Of a DNA stretch of 64,000 nucleotides, positions 48,893-57,374 are shown piece after piece. The position numbers and the translations under genes are program-made. A model generated the notes under the pieces. The model did no database searches. It saw only the letters and a program-made list of their open reading frames with translations, and was not told the origin of the DNA. Positions within the stretch are counted from its first letter, which is position 1. Each line of letters starts with the position of its first letter. Source of the DNA: Bacillota bacterium (GTDB taxonomy: Bacteria; Bacillota; Clostridia; Clostridiales; Clostridiaceae); contig JAJXWH010000005.1 in the NCBI GenBank assembly GCA_021781745.1, forward strand, positions 62,001-126,000, read 5' to 3'.

Positions 48893-49969
48893 TTGATAAC
48901 TATTAGTCTTTGCATGATAGTTAAGAATGAAGAAGATTTTATTGGGCGTTGTTTAGAATCTGTTAAGGATATAGTTGATGAAATAATAATTGTCGATACT
49001 GGTTCTGATGATAAAACAAAAGATATTGTTAATAAATACACATCAAAAGTTTATGATTTTAAGTGGATTGATGATTTTGCTGCAGCAAGAAATTTTGCTT
49101 TTAGCAAAGCTACCAAAGAATATATTCTTTGGTTAGATGCTGATGATGTGTTATTACTAGAGGATGCAGAAAAATTTAAAGAATTAAAGAAAACTTTAGA
49201 TTCTTCTGTTGACTCTGTAACATTTAAATATAATATTGGTTTTGACGAAAGTGGAAATGTAACAACAAGTTATAGGCGTAATCGTCTAGTTAAACGAAGT
49301 AATAATTTTAAATGGATTGGTTTTGTTCACGAGTATTTAGAGGTTTGGGGAAATATAAGCAATAGTGAAATTGCCGTAACTCATAAAAAAATAAAATATA
49401 ATACCACTAAGCGAAATTTGGAAATCTTTCGGAATAAATTAAAAGAAGGGGTAGAGTTTACTCCAAGGGACATTCTTTATTACGGAAATGAATTGTTTGA
49501 TCATAGTATTTATGATGAAGCTTTAAAAAACTATAATGAGTTTTTAGACTCAAAGCAAGGATGGTTTGAAGATAATATCCAAGTTTGTGGAAAGATAAGC
49601 GATTATTATCAATCGCAAGAAAAAGTGGAAGAGGCGAGAAAATATGCTTTTAAATCCTTTGAGTACGATACTCCAAGAGCAGAAGCATGCTGTAAAATCG
49701 GTTTCTCTTTTTTATTTGAAGGGAAATATAAGCAAGCAATTTTTTGGTATGAAGAAGCATTAAAGCTTGAAAAGCCAAAAGATAGCTGGGGATTTTTTAA
49801 TGATGCTTGTTGGACTTGGTTGCCTCATTTACAGCTATGTGTTTGCTATGATAGGCTTGGAGAGCATAAATTAGCGTATGAGCATAACGAAATGGCTGGG
49901 AAATTTAGACCTACTGATCCATCAGTATTATATAATAAAAAGTACTTTCAAGGTTTAGGTTTTAGCTAA
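48893..49969 (+). CDS. GT2 glycosyltransferase with TPR-like C-terminal region
   Basis: A 358-residue SunS-like family 2 glycosyltransferase. The N-terminal GT-A domain has ISLCMIVKNEEDFIGRCLESV, IVDTGSDDKTKDI, DDFAAARNFAFSKA and the DXD motif LWLDADDV, the classic TPR-glycosyltransferase pattern. From about residue 190 to the end are helical TPR-type repeats (YDEALKNYNEFLD, YKQAIFWYEEALKLEK, HKLAYEHNEMAGK). Such enzymes often modify protein or peptide side chains, so it is a candidate for the first sugar on threonines of the collagen-like stalk. The start is TTG 48893 behind GAAGGTG. Confidence 0.82.
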   Translation: MITISLCMIVKNEEDFIGRCLESVKDIVDEIIIVDTGSDDKTKDIVNKYTSKVYDFKWIDDFAAARNFAFSKATKEYILWLDADDVLLLEDAEKFKELKKTLDSSVDSVTFKYNIGFDESGNVTTSYRRNRLVKRSNNFKWIGFVHEYLEVWGNISNSEIAVTHKKIKYNTTKRNLEIFRNKLKEGVEFTPRDILYYGNELFDHSIYDEALKNYNEFLDSKQGWFEDNIQVCGKISDYYQSQEKVEEARKYAFKSFEYDTPRAEACCKIGFSFLFEGKYKQAIFWYEEALKLEKPKDSWGFFNDACWTWLPHLQLCVCYDRLGEHKLAYEHNEMAGKFRPTDPSVLYNKKYFQGLGFS

Positions 49970-49993
49970 ACCAATATATTAGGAGGTTTATTT

Positions 49994-50779
49994 ATGGATA
50001 ATAGTAACCTGGTTAGTGTATTAGTATTATCTTATAATAATTTGCAGTATATAAATGATTGCTTAAATTCAATTTTAAATCAAAATTATCCGTATATTGA
50101 GATTATTGTAAGTGATGATTTTTCTAATAACTTTCAAAAAGAGGAAATAGAACAATATATAAAGTTCAATAAAAAAGATAATTTAATTAATTATGTAATA
50201 AGTCAAAATTCATCTAATTTAGGGATAGTTAAGAATCTCAATAATGCAATCAGGTTAGGAACTGGAAACTATTTTATTAATCTTGCTTGTGATGATGTTT
50301 TTTTTGATAGCGGGGTTATAAGTAGTATTATAGATTTTTATTCAAAAACAAATTATCTTGTAGCAGCTGGTAAGATAGCTCAGTATGATGAGCAGTTAAG
50401 AGGATGCTTGTTAACAACACCTGTATGGCAATATATTAAATATACCTATGGTAATCCAATTGATTGTTACAGAATGTTATGTGCCGGCAATTTTATACCT
50501 TCACCAGGTATGTCTTATAAACGAGAACTAATAGAGAGATATGGCTTGTATGATGAAGAATACAGATTAATGGAGGATTATCCAAGATGGTTATATTTAA
50601 CAAGAAATGGATGCAGCATAGGTTATTTAGATAGATTTGTTGTGAAATATAGAAAAGGAGGCATTTCAAACAACAGAAATGCTGCAATTGATAAAATGCT
50701 TAAAGAAGACTTAGAGTTAGTCCAAAGTAAGGAAATATTACCTTATATAAATTCAATTAAAGATGTTGTATACAAATAA
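49994..50779 (+). CDS. GT2 glycosyltransferase
   Basis: A 261-residue GT-A family 2 enzyme with VSVLVLSYNNLQYINDCLNSIL, IIVSDDFSNNF, the nucleotide-sugar motif NLACDDVFF and MEDYPRWLYL in the acceptor region. No membrane segment is visible. AGGAGG precedes ATG 49994. It is 24 bases after the GT2-TPR gene and probably part of the same unit. The donor is unknown. Confidence 0.82.
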   Translation: MDNSNLVSVLVLSYNNLQYINDCLNSILNQNYPYIEIIVSDDFSNNFQKEEIEQYIKFNKKDNLINYVISQNSSNLGIVKNLNNAIRLGTGNYFINLACDDVFFDSGVISSIIDFYSKTNYLVAAGKIAQYDEQLRGCLLTTPVWQYIKYTYGNPIDCYRMLCAGNFIPSPGMSYKRELIERYGLYDEEYRLMEDYPRWLYLTRNGCSIGYLDRFVVKYRKGGISNNRNAAIDKMLKEDLELVQSKEILPYINSIKDVVYK

Positions 50780-50806
50780 GAATAAGATATTTAGGAGATT
50801 ATAAGT

Positions 50807-50920
50807 TTGCCGTATCCAATAATTAAAACAATAAATGAAATTTTGGATAAAGTTATGAATGATAAATGTTGAGTTGGTAGGTTTTGGGGTAGTAAATTTC
50901 ATATGTTAATTAATATATAG
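50807..50920 (+). pseudogene. Relic of a GT-D type (DUF1792) glycosyltransferase
   Basis: Behind a GGAG ribosome binding site, TTG 50807 opens 21 codons (MPYPIIKTINEILDKVMNDKC) that end in TGA at 50870. The same frame then continues VGRFWGSKFHMLINI to a TAG. This resembles the N-terminus of DUF1792/GT-D glycosyltransferases (…DKCSVARFGDGEF…) with the FGDGEF core broken. Nothing of the rest of the gene is left. The family assignment is from memory of the motif. Confidence 0.5.
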
Positions 50921-50964
50921 ATATGCAAAAAGAATATTTTTATTATTAATTTACGAGGTGTTAA

Positions 50965-51762
50965 ATGAATAACTGTATAATATCAGATACGGTTACTATA
51001 AAAGACAATGTTATTATTGGTAGCAATGTAATTATAGAGGATAATTGTTTCATAGATTATGGAGCAATTATAAAAGATAATGTTCATATTAAAAAGGGAA
51101 GTTTTATAGGAGCTAGATGTATTCTTGGTGAATACTTGATGGATTTTTTTTCAGAGAGAGTGAATAAAGTACATCCGTTAATTATTGGAGAAAATGCATT
51201 AATAAGAAGTGAGACAATTATTTATGGTGACACAACTATTGGTAATAACTTTCAAACTGGCCATAGAGTAACTATCAGAGAAAGATCCATGTTAGGTAAC
51301 AATGTTAGGATTGGAACATCATCTGATGTACAGGAAGAATGTATTATAGGAGATTATGTTAGTATTCATAGCAATGTATTTATAGGTGAAAAGAGCATAA
51401 TTAAAAATTTTGTATGGATATTTCCGCATGTAATATTAACCAATGATCCAACTCCGCCTTCAAATCTGTTAGCTGGCGTTACAATAGAAAATTATGCATC
51501 GGTTGCTGCTGGAAGCATAATTTTACCTGGAGTAAATATAGGCGAAGAGTCTTTAGTAGGTGCTGGAAGCGTTGTAACTAAAAATGTTGAAAAAGAAACA
51601 GTAGTAGTTGGAAATCCGACAAAAAAGGTTTGTTTGACGCGAGATATAAGAAACAAATTAACCGGCCAACAGGTATATCCATGGAAGTATACCTTTTCCA
51701 GAGGAATGCCTTGGGATGAAATTGGCTATAAAGAATGGCTAAAAAATGAGCATTTAGAATAG
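50965..51762 (+). CDS. Left-handed beta-helix (hexapeptide) acyltransferase
   Basis: A 265-residue trimeric acyltransferase of the LbH family. Imperfect hexapeptide turns run from residue 3 ([20 protein letters not shown]) through about 200, including [12 protein letters not shown] and the typical ending [39 protein letters not shown] 35-residue tail follows. Beside fdtA and fdtB types it is the likely N-acetyltransferase that finishes dTDP-3-acetamido-3,6-dideoxyhexose, the FdtC/QdtC role. Start ATG 50965 behind ACGAGGTG. Confidence 0.75.
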   Translation: MNNCIISDTVTIKDNVIIGSNVIIEDNCFIDYGAIIKDNVHIKKGSFIGARCILGEYLMDFFSERVNKVHPLIIGENALIRSETIIYGDTTIGNNFQTGHRVTIRERSMLGNNVRIGTSSDVQEECIIGDYVSIHSNVFIGEKSIIKNFVWIFPHVILTNDPTPPSNLLAGVTIENYASVAAGSIILPGVNIGEESLVGAGSVVTKNVEKETVVVGNPTKKVCLTRDIRNKLTGQQVYPWKYTFSRGMPWDEIGYKEWLKNEHLE

Positions 51763-51804
51763 TTTATCTTATAAATTATATTTAGCACTATTTAAGGAGG
51801 AAAT

Positions 51805-52212
51805 ATGTATAATTCTTCATTGCTCAAATTTGTAAATCTAAAAAATAAGTATGGTAACTTAACACCAATTGAAGAAATGATAGATGTCCCTTTTGATATT
51901 AAGCGTGTTTATTATATTTCTAAAGTACCAAAAGGACTTGCAAGAGGTTCTCATGCTCATAGAAGAATTCATCAAGTACTTATATGTATTAATGGTTCTG
52001 TTCGGGTAAAAGTGAAAAATCCAAATGAAGAAAATGATTTTATATTAGACGATCCAACTGTAGGTCTTTATCTCGGGCCACATACATGGAGTGAAATGTA
52101 TGATTTCAGTGAAGAGACAATTCTTTTAGTGCTTGCATCTGATTATTATGATGAAAGTGAATATATAAGAAATTTTGATATTTATTTGGAAGAATCAAAA
52201 AACCGATATTAA
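51805..52212 (+). CDS. FdtA/QdtA-type dTDP-6-deoxy-hexulose 3,4-ketoisomerase
   Basis: A 135-residue cupin of the WxcM/FdtA/QdtA family, which moves the keto group of dTDP-4-keto-6-deoxyglucose from C4 to C3. Diagnostic stretches are VYYISKVPKGLARGSHAHRR, with the active-site histidines, HQVLICINGSVRV and GLYLGPHTWSEMYDFS. FdtA gives the galacto and QdtA the gluco product; sequence alone does not decide here. AAGGAGG precedes ATG 51805. The aminotransferase partner lies downstream. Confidence 0.85.
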   Translation: MYNSSLLKFVNLKNKYGNLTPIEEMIDVPFDIKRVYYISKVPKGLARGSHAHRRIHQVLICINGSVRVKVKNPNEENDFILDDPTVGLYLGPHTWSEMYDFSEETILLVLASDYYDESEYIRNFDIYLEESKNRY

Positions 52213-52263
52213 TATACAATTAAACTTTTGTAAATATAGCTGGAGTTTCATAAGGCACATGAA

Positions 52264-52468
52264 AATAAATAACAAGGCCAAAGTTGCCATGGATATTTTT
52301 CATCAGACAAGGAAGCAAGTTGTCCTCATAGCGGGCCTATTAGGTCAATTTGCCGATAAGCAGTGAACCAAAATCTATGATTTTGTGTGAATTCGCTTAC
52401 TCAGTGAGCGTATGCGAGTCGAGCTTCCTGTGATGAAAAATAGGCTGACAAATGGACTTGTTATTTTG
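52264..52468. mobile_element. Palindromic MITE-like element (about 205 bp)
   Basis: The left arm AAATAACAAGGCCAAAGTTG…ATTTTTCATCAGACAAGGAAGC (from 52267) is mirrored by the right arm GCTTCCTGTGATGAAAAATAGG…GGACTTGTTATTT (to about 52467). The arms of about 50 bases flank a less symmetric centre. There is no transposase. It sits directly against a truncated acetyltransferase gene, which it probably disrupted. Confidence 0.65.
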
Positions 52469-52596
52469 TAACAATTCTTAAAGGGGTAGCTATTGGTGAT
52501 AATTTTGTAATTGCAGCTAACAGTGTTGTGACTAAAGATATACCAGCTAATACAATTGCAGCAGGCAATCCAGCTACTATTATAAGAACAATTTAG
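52468..52596 (+). pseudogene. C-terminal remnant of a hexapeptide acetyltransferase (fdtC-like)
   Basis: Forty-two codons starting [20 protein letters not shown] and going on to a conserved AAGNPA end read exactly like the end of a WbbJ/FdtC-type acetyltransferase and stop at TAG 52594. No start codon or N-terminal part exists; upstream is the palindromic element. Its place between fdtA and fdtB types fits an ancestral fdtA-fdtC-fdtB order. Confidence 0.8.
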
Positions 52597-52613
52597 CTAG
52601 GAGATGAATTAAA

Positions 52614-53708
52614 ATGAAAATACCCTTTTTAAATTTTGAACCAATGCATACTGAAATAAGAAACGAAATTTTAGATGCTTTCAAAAAAATATATGATAAC
52701 AACTGGTTTATTTTGGGTCCAAGCGTAGAAGCTTTTGAGGCAGAGTTTTCTGAATACTGCGGCGCTGATTATTGCATAAGTTGTGGAAATGGATTAGATG
52801 CACTTTCTGTAATTTTAAGAGGATATGATATTGGAGAAGGTGATGAAGTTATAGTTCCATCTAACACATATATTGCTACTGCGCTTGCAGTTTCCTATGT
52901 TGGCGCAAAAGTTGTTTTTGTAGAACCTGATATTAAAACCTTTAATATAGATGTAAGCGAAATTGAGAAAGCTATTACTAATAAAACAAAAGCAATTATT
53001 GCCGTACACTTATATGGGCGTCCGGCGGAAACTTATAAAGTAAAGGTCTTATGTGAAAAATATAATTTAAAACTCATAGAAGATTCAGCTCAAGCCCATG
53101 GTGCTATATATAATGGAAAAAAAACAGGAAGCCTTGGTGATGCAGCTGGATTTAGTTTTTACCCTGGAAAGAATTTAGGGGCACTCGGAGATGGTGGAGC
53201 TATATTAACTAGCGACAGTGTTTTAGCAGAAAAGGTACGAGCTATAAGAAATTATGGCTCAAAAATTAAATATTATAATGAATACAAAGGTGTTAATTCA
53301 AGGCTGGATGAAATCCAGGCTGAATTCTTAAGAGTGAAGCTTAAATATATTGATAAATGGAATGCTGACAGGCAAAGGATTGCTAAGCTATATCTTGATG
53401 GGATTAATAATAATAAACTAATTCTTCCATATATAAATTCAGCAAATGAGTCTATATGGCATGTGTTTGTAATAAGAACAGAATATAGAGATGAACTAGA
53501 AACTTATTTAAGAAATCACGGAATTTATACTTTGATTCATTATCCAGTGCCTATTCACTTGCAAAAAGCATATAAGGAACTAGAATATAAAATTGGTGAT
53601 TTTCCACTGGCTGAAACTATATCAAAAACTGTACTGAGTATACCAATATGGTATGGAATGAAGGATGAAGAAATTGATTATATAATTAAGGTTTTAAATA
53701 ATTGGTAA
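52614..53708 (+). CDS. FdtB/QdtB-type sugar aminotransferase (DegT/DnrJ/EryC1)
   Basis: A 364-residue PLP-dependent aminotransferase. The family start [18 protein letters not shown], the GNGLDAL block, [32 protein letters not shown] and the Schiff-base lysine in [16 protein letters not shown] (near residue 189) are all present. With the FdtA-type cupin it should make a dTDP-3-amino-3,6-dideoxyhexose (Fuc3N or Qui3N). AGGAG precedes ATG 52614. rmlA/rmlB, needed for dTDP-4-keto-6-deoxyglucose, are not in the window. Confidence 0.88.
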   Translation: MKIPFLNFEPMHTEIRNEILDAFKKIYDNNWFILGPSVEAFEAEFSEYCGADYCISCGNGLDALSVILRGYDIGEGDEVIVPSNTYIATALAVSYVGAKVVFVEPDIKTFNIDVSEIEKAITNKTKAIIAVHLYGRPAETYKVKVLCEKYNLKLIEDSAQAHGAIYNGKKTGSLGDAAGFSFYPGKNLGALGDGGAILTSDSVLAEKVRAIRNYGSKIKYYNEYKGVNSRLDEIQAEFLRVKLKYIDKWNADRQRIAKLYLDGINNNKLILPYINSANESIWHVFVIRTEYRDELETYLRNHGIYTLIHYPVPIHLQKAYKELEYKIGDFPLAETISKTVLSIPIWYGMKDEEIDYIIKVLNNW

Positions 53709-53791
53709 TTATATTTATAGCAATATATAAGGATTATGATTATTAAGAAAAGTATTCATAGCATAGTTTTTATTTTAAAAGTTTATAAAAG

Positions 53792-53825
53792 AAGCATTTT
53801 CTCAAAATTAAGAAAATGCTTTTAT
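53792..53825 (+). terminator. Terminator after fdtB-type gene
   Basis: A perfect 11-bp stem (AAGCATTTTCT / AGAAAATGCTT) with an 8-base loop and TTTATAAATT tail ends the island. The remainder of the gap to 54008 has no gene; it holds an isolated AAGGAAGGTG at 53952-53961. Confidence 0.8.
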
Positions 53826-54008
53826 AAATTTATATTGATATTTTCAGTTGTTTCAATTATTTTATAAATAAACAGTAATTAAAGCAATGTTTCTTAGAAA
53901 GTATATACTAATAATCATTAAGAATTAGTATAATAAGATAAATAAGCTTGAAAGGAAGGTGAATTTAGCTCAGGAATTACTTAAAATAAGTATACCTCGC
54001 TAAAAATT

Positions 54009-54500
54009 ATGAAAGAAAAAATAAGTGCAATTATAGATGAAATGGTAAAGTATTATGCCAAGGATCCAAGGAGAGTAAACCATTTTTTAAAGGTATATTC
54101 TTTTGCTAAAGCAATTGGGGAATTAGAAAATTTAGATGAAGATACACAAAATATTTTGGAAGTAACAGCTGTAATGCATGATATAGGAATAAAGATAAGT
54201 GAGGAAAAATATAATTCTTCTGCAGGAAATTATCAAGAAATTGAAGGCCCTCCAGTTGCAAGAGAAATGCTTTCAAAGTTAAATTTTGATGAGAAATTTA
54301 TTGATAGAGTTTGCTATTTAATTGGACATCATCATACATATAGTAAAATTGATGGAATAGATTATCAAATATTAATTGAAGCTGATTTCTTAGTTAATAT
54401 TTATGAAGACGAAATTAAAATTCCTCAAATTGAAAGTATAAAAGATAAATATTTTAAAACAAAAGCAGGAACAGACTTTTTAGTCAATTTATATTTATAG
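54009..54500 (+). CDS. HD domain phosphohydrolase
   Basis: A 163-residue HD-superfamily metal-dependent phosphohydrolase. Ligands are visible as His in RRVNHFLKVYSFA, the HD pair in VMHDIGIKISEEKY, HHH in IGHHHTYSKIDG and Asp in LIEADFLVNIYED. The substrate is unknown; members act on nucleotides. The ATG at 54009 has no ribosome binding site; a strong one lies about 48 bases upstream and precedes a 14-codon GTG frame that stops 6 bases before this ATG. Confidence 0.85.
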   Translation: MKEKISAIIDEMVKYYAKDPRRVNHFLKVYSFAKAIGELENLDEDTQNILEVTAVMHDIGIKISEEKYNSSAGNYQEIEGPPVAREMLSKLNFDEKFIDRVCYLIGHHHTYSKIDGIDYQILIEADFLVNIYEDEIKIPQIESIKDKYFKTKAGTDFLVNLYL

Positions 54501-54508
54501 TATAGGTG

Positions 54509-54548
54509 ATATTCTTCAGAATATTTATGATTATATTCTGAAGAATAT
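54509..54548. terminator. Perfect 16-bp palindrome, bidirectional terminator
   Basis: ATATTCTTCAGAATAT (54509-54524) and its exact complement (54533-54548) flank an 8-base loop between convergent genes. Each arm is itself nearly self-complementary, so alternative folds exist. Confidence 0.6.
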
Positions 54549-54586
54549 TTATGTAAAATACTAAATATATAGAATATAATTTTATT

Positions 54587-54907
54587 TTAATATTTAGAAT
54601 CAAAACTAGAACATCTAGTTTCAGAATATATTTGAGCTCCATCTCCTGAAACATTAATAGAATCTAGTTTACAAAGTTTATTATAGTTATGAGTACAAGT
54701 TCCAACGTTACAAGTTAGAGCATCACATTGTCCATTTGCATTAGTATTATTAGTTAAGTCGCCATAATGGGCTTCATCTAAAAATGATCCACAACAAGTA
54801 CTACGTTCGCTGCTTGCAGACATTCCTCCAATATCAACCCTATTTGAATAGCAAACTCCAGTTTTATTATGTGAACAATTTATTACATCACAATTAATTC
54901 TTTCCAC
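54587..54907 (-). CDS. DUF1540 domain protein (two copies)
   Basis: A 106-residue cysteine-rich protein with two DUF1540 motifs: INCDVINCSHNKTGVCYSNRVDI near residue 4 and CDALTCNVGTCTHNYNKLCKLDSI near 60, each ending in an S/T-rich ERSTCCGSF or ETRCSSF. The function is unknown; the cysteine pattern suggests metal or disulfide binding. AAGGAG 10 bases upstream supports GTG 54907; the frame continues back into the rubrerythrin gene, which is overlap only. It is 40 bases after the reverse rubrerythrin gene and likely cotranscribed. Confidence 0.85.
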   Translation of the reverse strand: MERINCDVINCSHNKTGVCYSNRVDIGGMSASSERSTCCGSFLDEAHYGDLTNNTNANGQCDALTCNVGTCTHNYNKLCKLDSINVSGDGAQIYSETRCSSFDSKY

Positions 54908-54947
54908 AAAAAACACACTCCTTATAATTAAATCTAAATTTAAAATA

Positions 54948-55493
54948 TTATTTACTAAAGTATCTATCAAGTAAGCCTTTAAATGCTTTTCCATGTCTAG
55001 CTTCATCTTTACACATTTCATGAACTGTGTCATGTATAGCATCTAAATTATGTTCTTTAGCTAAGGTTGCAAGTTTCTTTTTACCTTCACAAGCACCATA
55101 CTCAGCTTCAACTCTAGCACTTAAATTAGACTTAGTATCAGGAACTACTACTTCACCTAAGAGCTCTGCAAATCTAGAAGCGTGATCAGCTTCTTCATAA
55201 GCAATTCTTTTATAAGCTTCTGCTACTTCAGGATAACCCTCACGATCAGCTTGACGAGACATTGCTAGATACATTCCCACTTCCGTACATTCACCTATAA
55301 AATTAGCTCTTAATCCTTCTAACAATTCATCACTAACATCTTTAGCAACACCAATTCTATGTTCATCTGCAAAATTTAATGAATCTGTCATTTCTTTAAA
55401 TTTATCAGCACCTGCTTTACAGATAGGACAAAAGTCTGGTGGGGTGTCGCCTTCATGGATATAGCCACAAATAGTACAAACAAATCTCTTCAT
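54948..55493 (-). CDS. Reverse rubrerythrin (NADH peroxidase component)
   Basis: A 181-residue reverse rubrerythrin, which reduces H2O2 (and O2) in anaerobes with electrons from NADH. Unlike classical rubrerythrin the rubredoxin domain is N-terminal: Cys6, Cys9, Cys22 and Cys25 in [12 protein letters not shown] and DFCPICKAG. The diiron four-helix domain follows with [25 protein letters not shown] and [11 protein letters not shown] supplying the Glu/His ligands. In C. acetobutylicum such proteins are strongly PerR-repressed. A dyad lies in the promoter region here. Confidence 0.92.
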   Translation of the reverse strand: MKRFVCTICGYIHEGDTPPDFCPICKAGADKFKEMTDSLNFADEHRIGVAKDVSDELLEGLRANFIGECTEVGMYLAMSRQADREGYPEVAEAYKRIAYEEADHASRFAELLGEVVVPDTKSNLSARVEAEYGACEGKKKLATLAKEHNLDAIHDTVHEMCKDEARHGKAFKGLLDRYFSK

Positions 55494-55523
55494 TTAAAAT
55501 TCCTCCATAAACTATTATTGTAA

Positions 55524-55548
55524 TTTTAGGTATAATAATAACCTAAAA
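55524..55548 (-). promoter_or_regulatory. Dyad in the reverse rubrerythrin promoter region (candidate PerR-type operator)
   Basis: TTTTAGGT and ACCTAAAA flank TATAATAAT; the centre contains TATAAT plus a partial second half-site, loosely like the PerR box TTATAATNATTATAA. It lies about 30 bases before the reverse rubrerythrin start. It could also be a simple hairpin. Confidence 0.35.
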
Positions 55549-55627
55549 AATAGTATTACCATTTATATTTAAATTATTATTATTTTTCATGTGCCTAATT
55601 TCTAAATTTATTTTTAGGAGAATAATA

Positions 55628-55636
55628 TGGTATAAT
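55628..55636 (+). promoter_or_regulatory. Extended -10 promoter of the HAD phosphatase gene
   Basis: TGGTATAAT is a perfect -10 with a TGN extension, about 45 bases before TTG 55680. The -35 region is weak. Confidence 0.5.
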
Positions 55637-55679
55637 TTACTGAACAATATAGCACTCAAAGAGAGGGAGGAATTTTTAC

Positions 55680-56333
55680 TTGAATAATAATTTTGAATAT
55701 ATATTATTTGATCTAGACGGAACTCTTACTGATTCTGGAGAAGGGATAACTAAATCAGTTCAATATGCATTAAAATCTTTTGGAATTGTTGTAGATAATC
55801 TTAAGGATTTAAATAAATTTATTGGTCCGCCATTAAAGGATTCTTTTAAGAAGTTTTATAATTTTGATGATGAGAAAGCTGAACTTGGGCTTAAAAAGTA
55901 TAGGGAATACTTTGCTGATAAAGGCATATATGAAAATAGTTTATATGATGGAATAGTAGAAGTTCTAGAAGCACTAAAGAAAAATAATAAGAAAATAATA
56001 CTTGCCACTTCAAAACCAGAAGTATATGCAAAAGAAATACTAAGACACTTTAAGATAGATCACTATTTTACCTTCGCGGCTGGAGCTGACTTTGAAGAAA
56101 CAAGAGTAAATAAAGGTGATGTTATACGTTATGCTTTAAATGAAGCTGGAGTATCAGATTTATCAAAGGCTGTTATGATAGGCGACAGAGAGCATGATAT
56201 TATTGGTGCAAAAGAAAATAACATTAAGAGTATAGGTGTTCTTTATGGTTACGGAGATGTAATTGAATTAACTCAGGCAAGAGCAGACCAAATAGTAAAA
56301 AGCGTTGATGAGTTAATAAATATCCTTGCTTAG
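55680..56333 (+). CDS. HAD-superfamily phosphatase (phosphoglycolate phosphatase-like)
   Basis: A 217-residue HAD hydrolase of the Gph/PpaX type. Motif I is LFDLDGTLTDSGEGI (Asp10, Asp12), motif II is ILATSKPEVYAKEIL, motif III Lys and motif IV VMIGDREHDIIGAKEN. The alpha-helical cap between residues 18 and 80 marks subclass C1. The substrate may be phosphoglycolate, pyrophosphate or a sugar phosphate. Start TTG 55680 behind GGGAGG. Confidence 0.9.
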   Translation: MNNNFEYILFDLDGTLTDSGEGITKSVQYALKSFGIVVDNLKDLNKFIGPPLKDSFKKFYNFDDEKAELGLKKYREYFADKGIYENSLYDGIVEVLEALKKNNKKIILATSKPEVYAKEILRHFKIDHYFTFAAGADFEETRVNKGDVIRYALNEAGVSDLSKAVMIGDREHDIIGAKENNIKSIGVLYGYGDVIELTQARADQIVKSVDELINILA

Positions 56334-56374
56334 TCATAAAATTCAAAGAACAAATTTGAAAGGATGTTATTTTG

Positions 56375-57151
56375 ATGAGGGTAATGACATTTAACTTAAG
56401 GTGTGACACGCCAAGGGATTTTGACGATAGATGGGATAATCGAAAGAGCATGGTTTATTATGTCATGAATCAATATAAGTGTGATGTTATTGGAGTACAA
56501 GAAGTTAAGGATAATATGTTTTTGGATTTAAAAGAAAATGTAAAAGGGTATGAGATTATTGGAGAGCCAAGATGTAAAAGGATTTTCTCTGAAAGAAATA
56601 ATCTTTTGCTCTCAAAAAAATATACTATCCAAGAGCATAAAACTTTCTGGCTGTCTGAGACTCCTCATAAAGTTGGAAGTAAGGTTTGGTATTCCTATGT
56701 TCCTAGAATTTGTACAACAGCTGTAGTAAAAGACGATAATGGTAAAAAAATTAGAATTTGTAACACTCATTTAGATAATCTTTTTTCAAAAACAAGAGAA
56801 TATGGATTAAAAAAACTTATGGAGGTTATAGATAAAGAACAGGAAAGAGAAGAACTTCCCATTATACTTATGGGAGATTTTAATGATACACCAGACAGTG
56901 AGCTAATAAGAAGCTTTACGGAAGGTAAATTATCAAAGGAAAAATTAGCGCCAGTACAAGATAAAAATAAAACTTTATATAAAGAGGCTACTAGAGATAA
57001 GTTTAAAAGAACACAAAATGGAGTTCATATTGACTACATCTTTGTATCAAAAGAAATAGAAGTAATGAATGTAGAAATAATTAAATATAATATTAATGGA
57101 AAATATCCATCAGACCATTACCCTTTAATGGCAGAAATAAAAATAAAATAA
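56375..57151 (+). CDS. Endonuclease/exonuclease/phosphatase (EEP) family hydrolase
   Basis: A 258-residue EEP-fold metal-dependent hydrolase. It begins MRVMTFNLRCDTPRD and has the Glu ligand in VIGVQEVKDNM, NTHLDNLF, the catalytic MGDFNDTPDS and the C-terminal HIDYIFVS and SDHYPLMAEI. It resembles secreted sphingomyelinase/nuclease relatives but has no signal peptide, so it is cytoplasmic with an unknown phosphodiester or phosphate substrate. AAAGGA supports ATG 56375 over the preceding in-frame TTG. Confidence 0.88.
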   Translation: MRVMTFNLRCDTPRDFDDRWDNRKSMVYYVMNQYKCDVIGVQEVKDNMFLDLKENVKGYEIIGEPRCKRIFSERNNLLLSKKYTIQEHKTFWLSETPHKVGSKVWYSYVPRICTTAVVKDDNGKKIRICNTHLDNLFSKTREYGLKKLMEVIDKEQEREELPIILMGDFNDTPDSELIRSFTEGKLSKEKLAPVQDKNKTLYKEATRDKFKRTQNGVHIDYIFVSKEIEVMNVEIIKYNINGKYPSDHYPLMAEIKIK

Positions 57152-57374
57152 TCAATCAATAATAAAAATACCCATATAATAGATGTTTGGCTGCCAACTC
57201 ATGATCAGGTGAAGGAATTTGGAAGAAAAGAGACTATAGCTTATTTACTAAACCAATAGTAACTTGAAGTTTTTTATGTATTCAATTAAAATGATGTTAG
57301 TATTAATAAATAAACCGCAGTAAAACATAAACTTTGAAAGAAGTCTTTTGATTATTAAGGGGGATAAGGATCTT

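Noticed and set aside
50900..50908. CATATGTTA as a sigma-K -10 element for the acyltransferase gene
   Set aside because: No AC at the correct distance, and it lies inside the GT-D relic.
52175..52366. 63-codon open frame after the FdtA-type gene
   Set aside because: It runs from fdtA into the palindromic element, has no ribosome binding site and no similarity to known proteins.
54908..55042. Extension of the DUF1540 protein into the reverse rubrerythrin gene
   Set aside because: The ribosome binding site AAGGAG at 54918-54923 and the motif start both indicate GTG 54907.
57152..57260. Open stretch in frame after the EEP hydrolase stop (…DVWLPTHDQVKEFGRKETIAYLLNQ-like)
   Set aside because: Short, no start signal and no family I can recognise; possible relic but not supportable.
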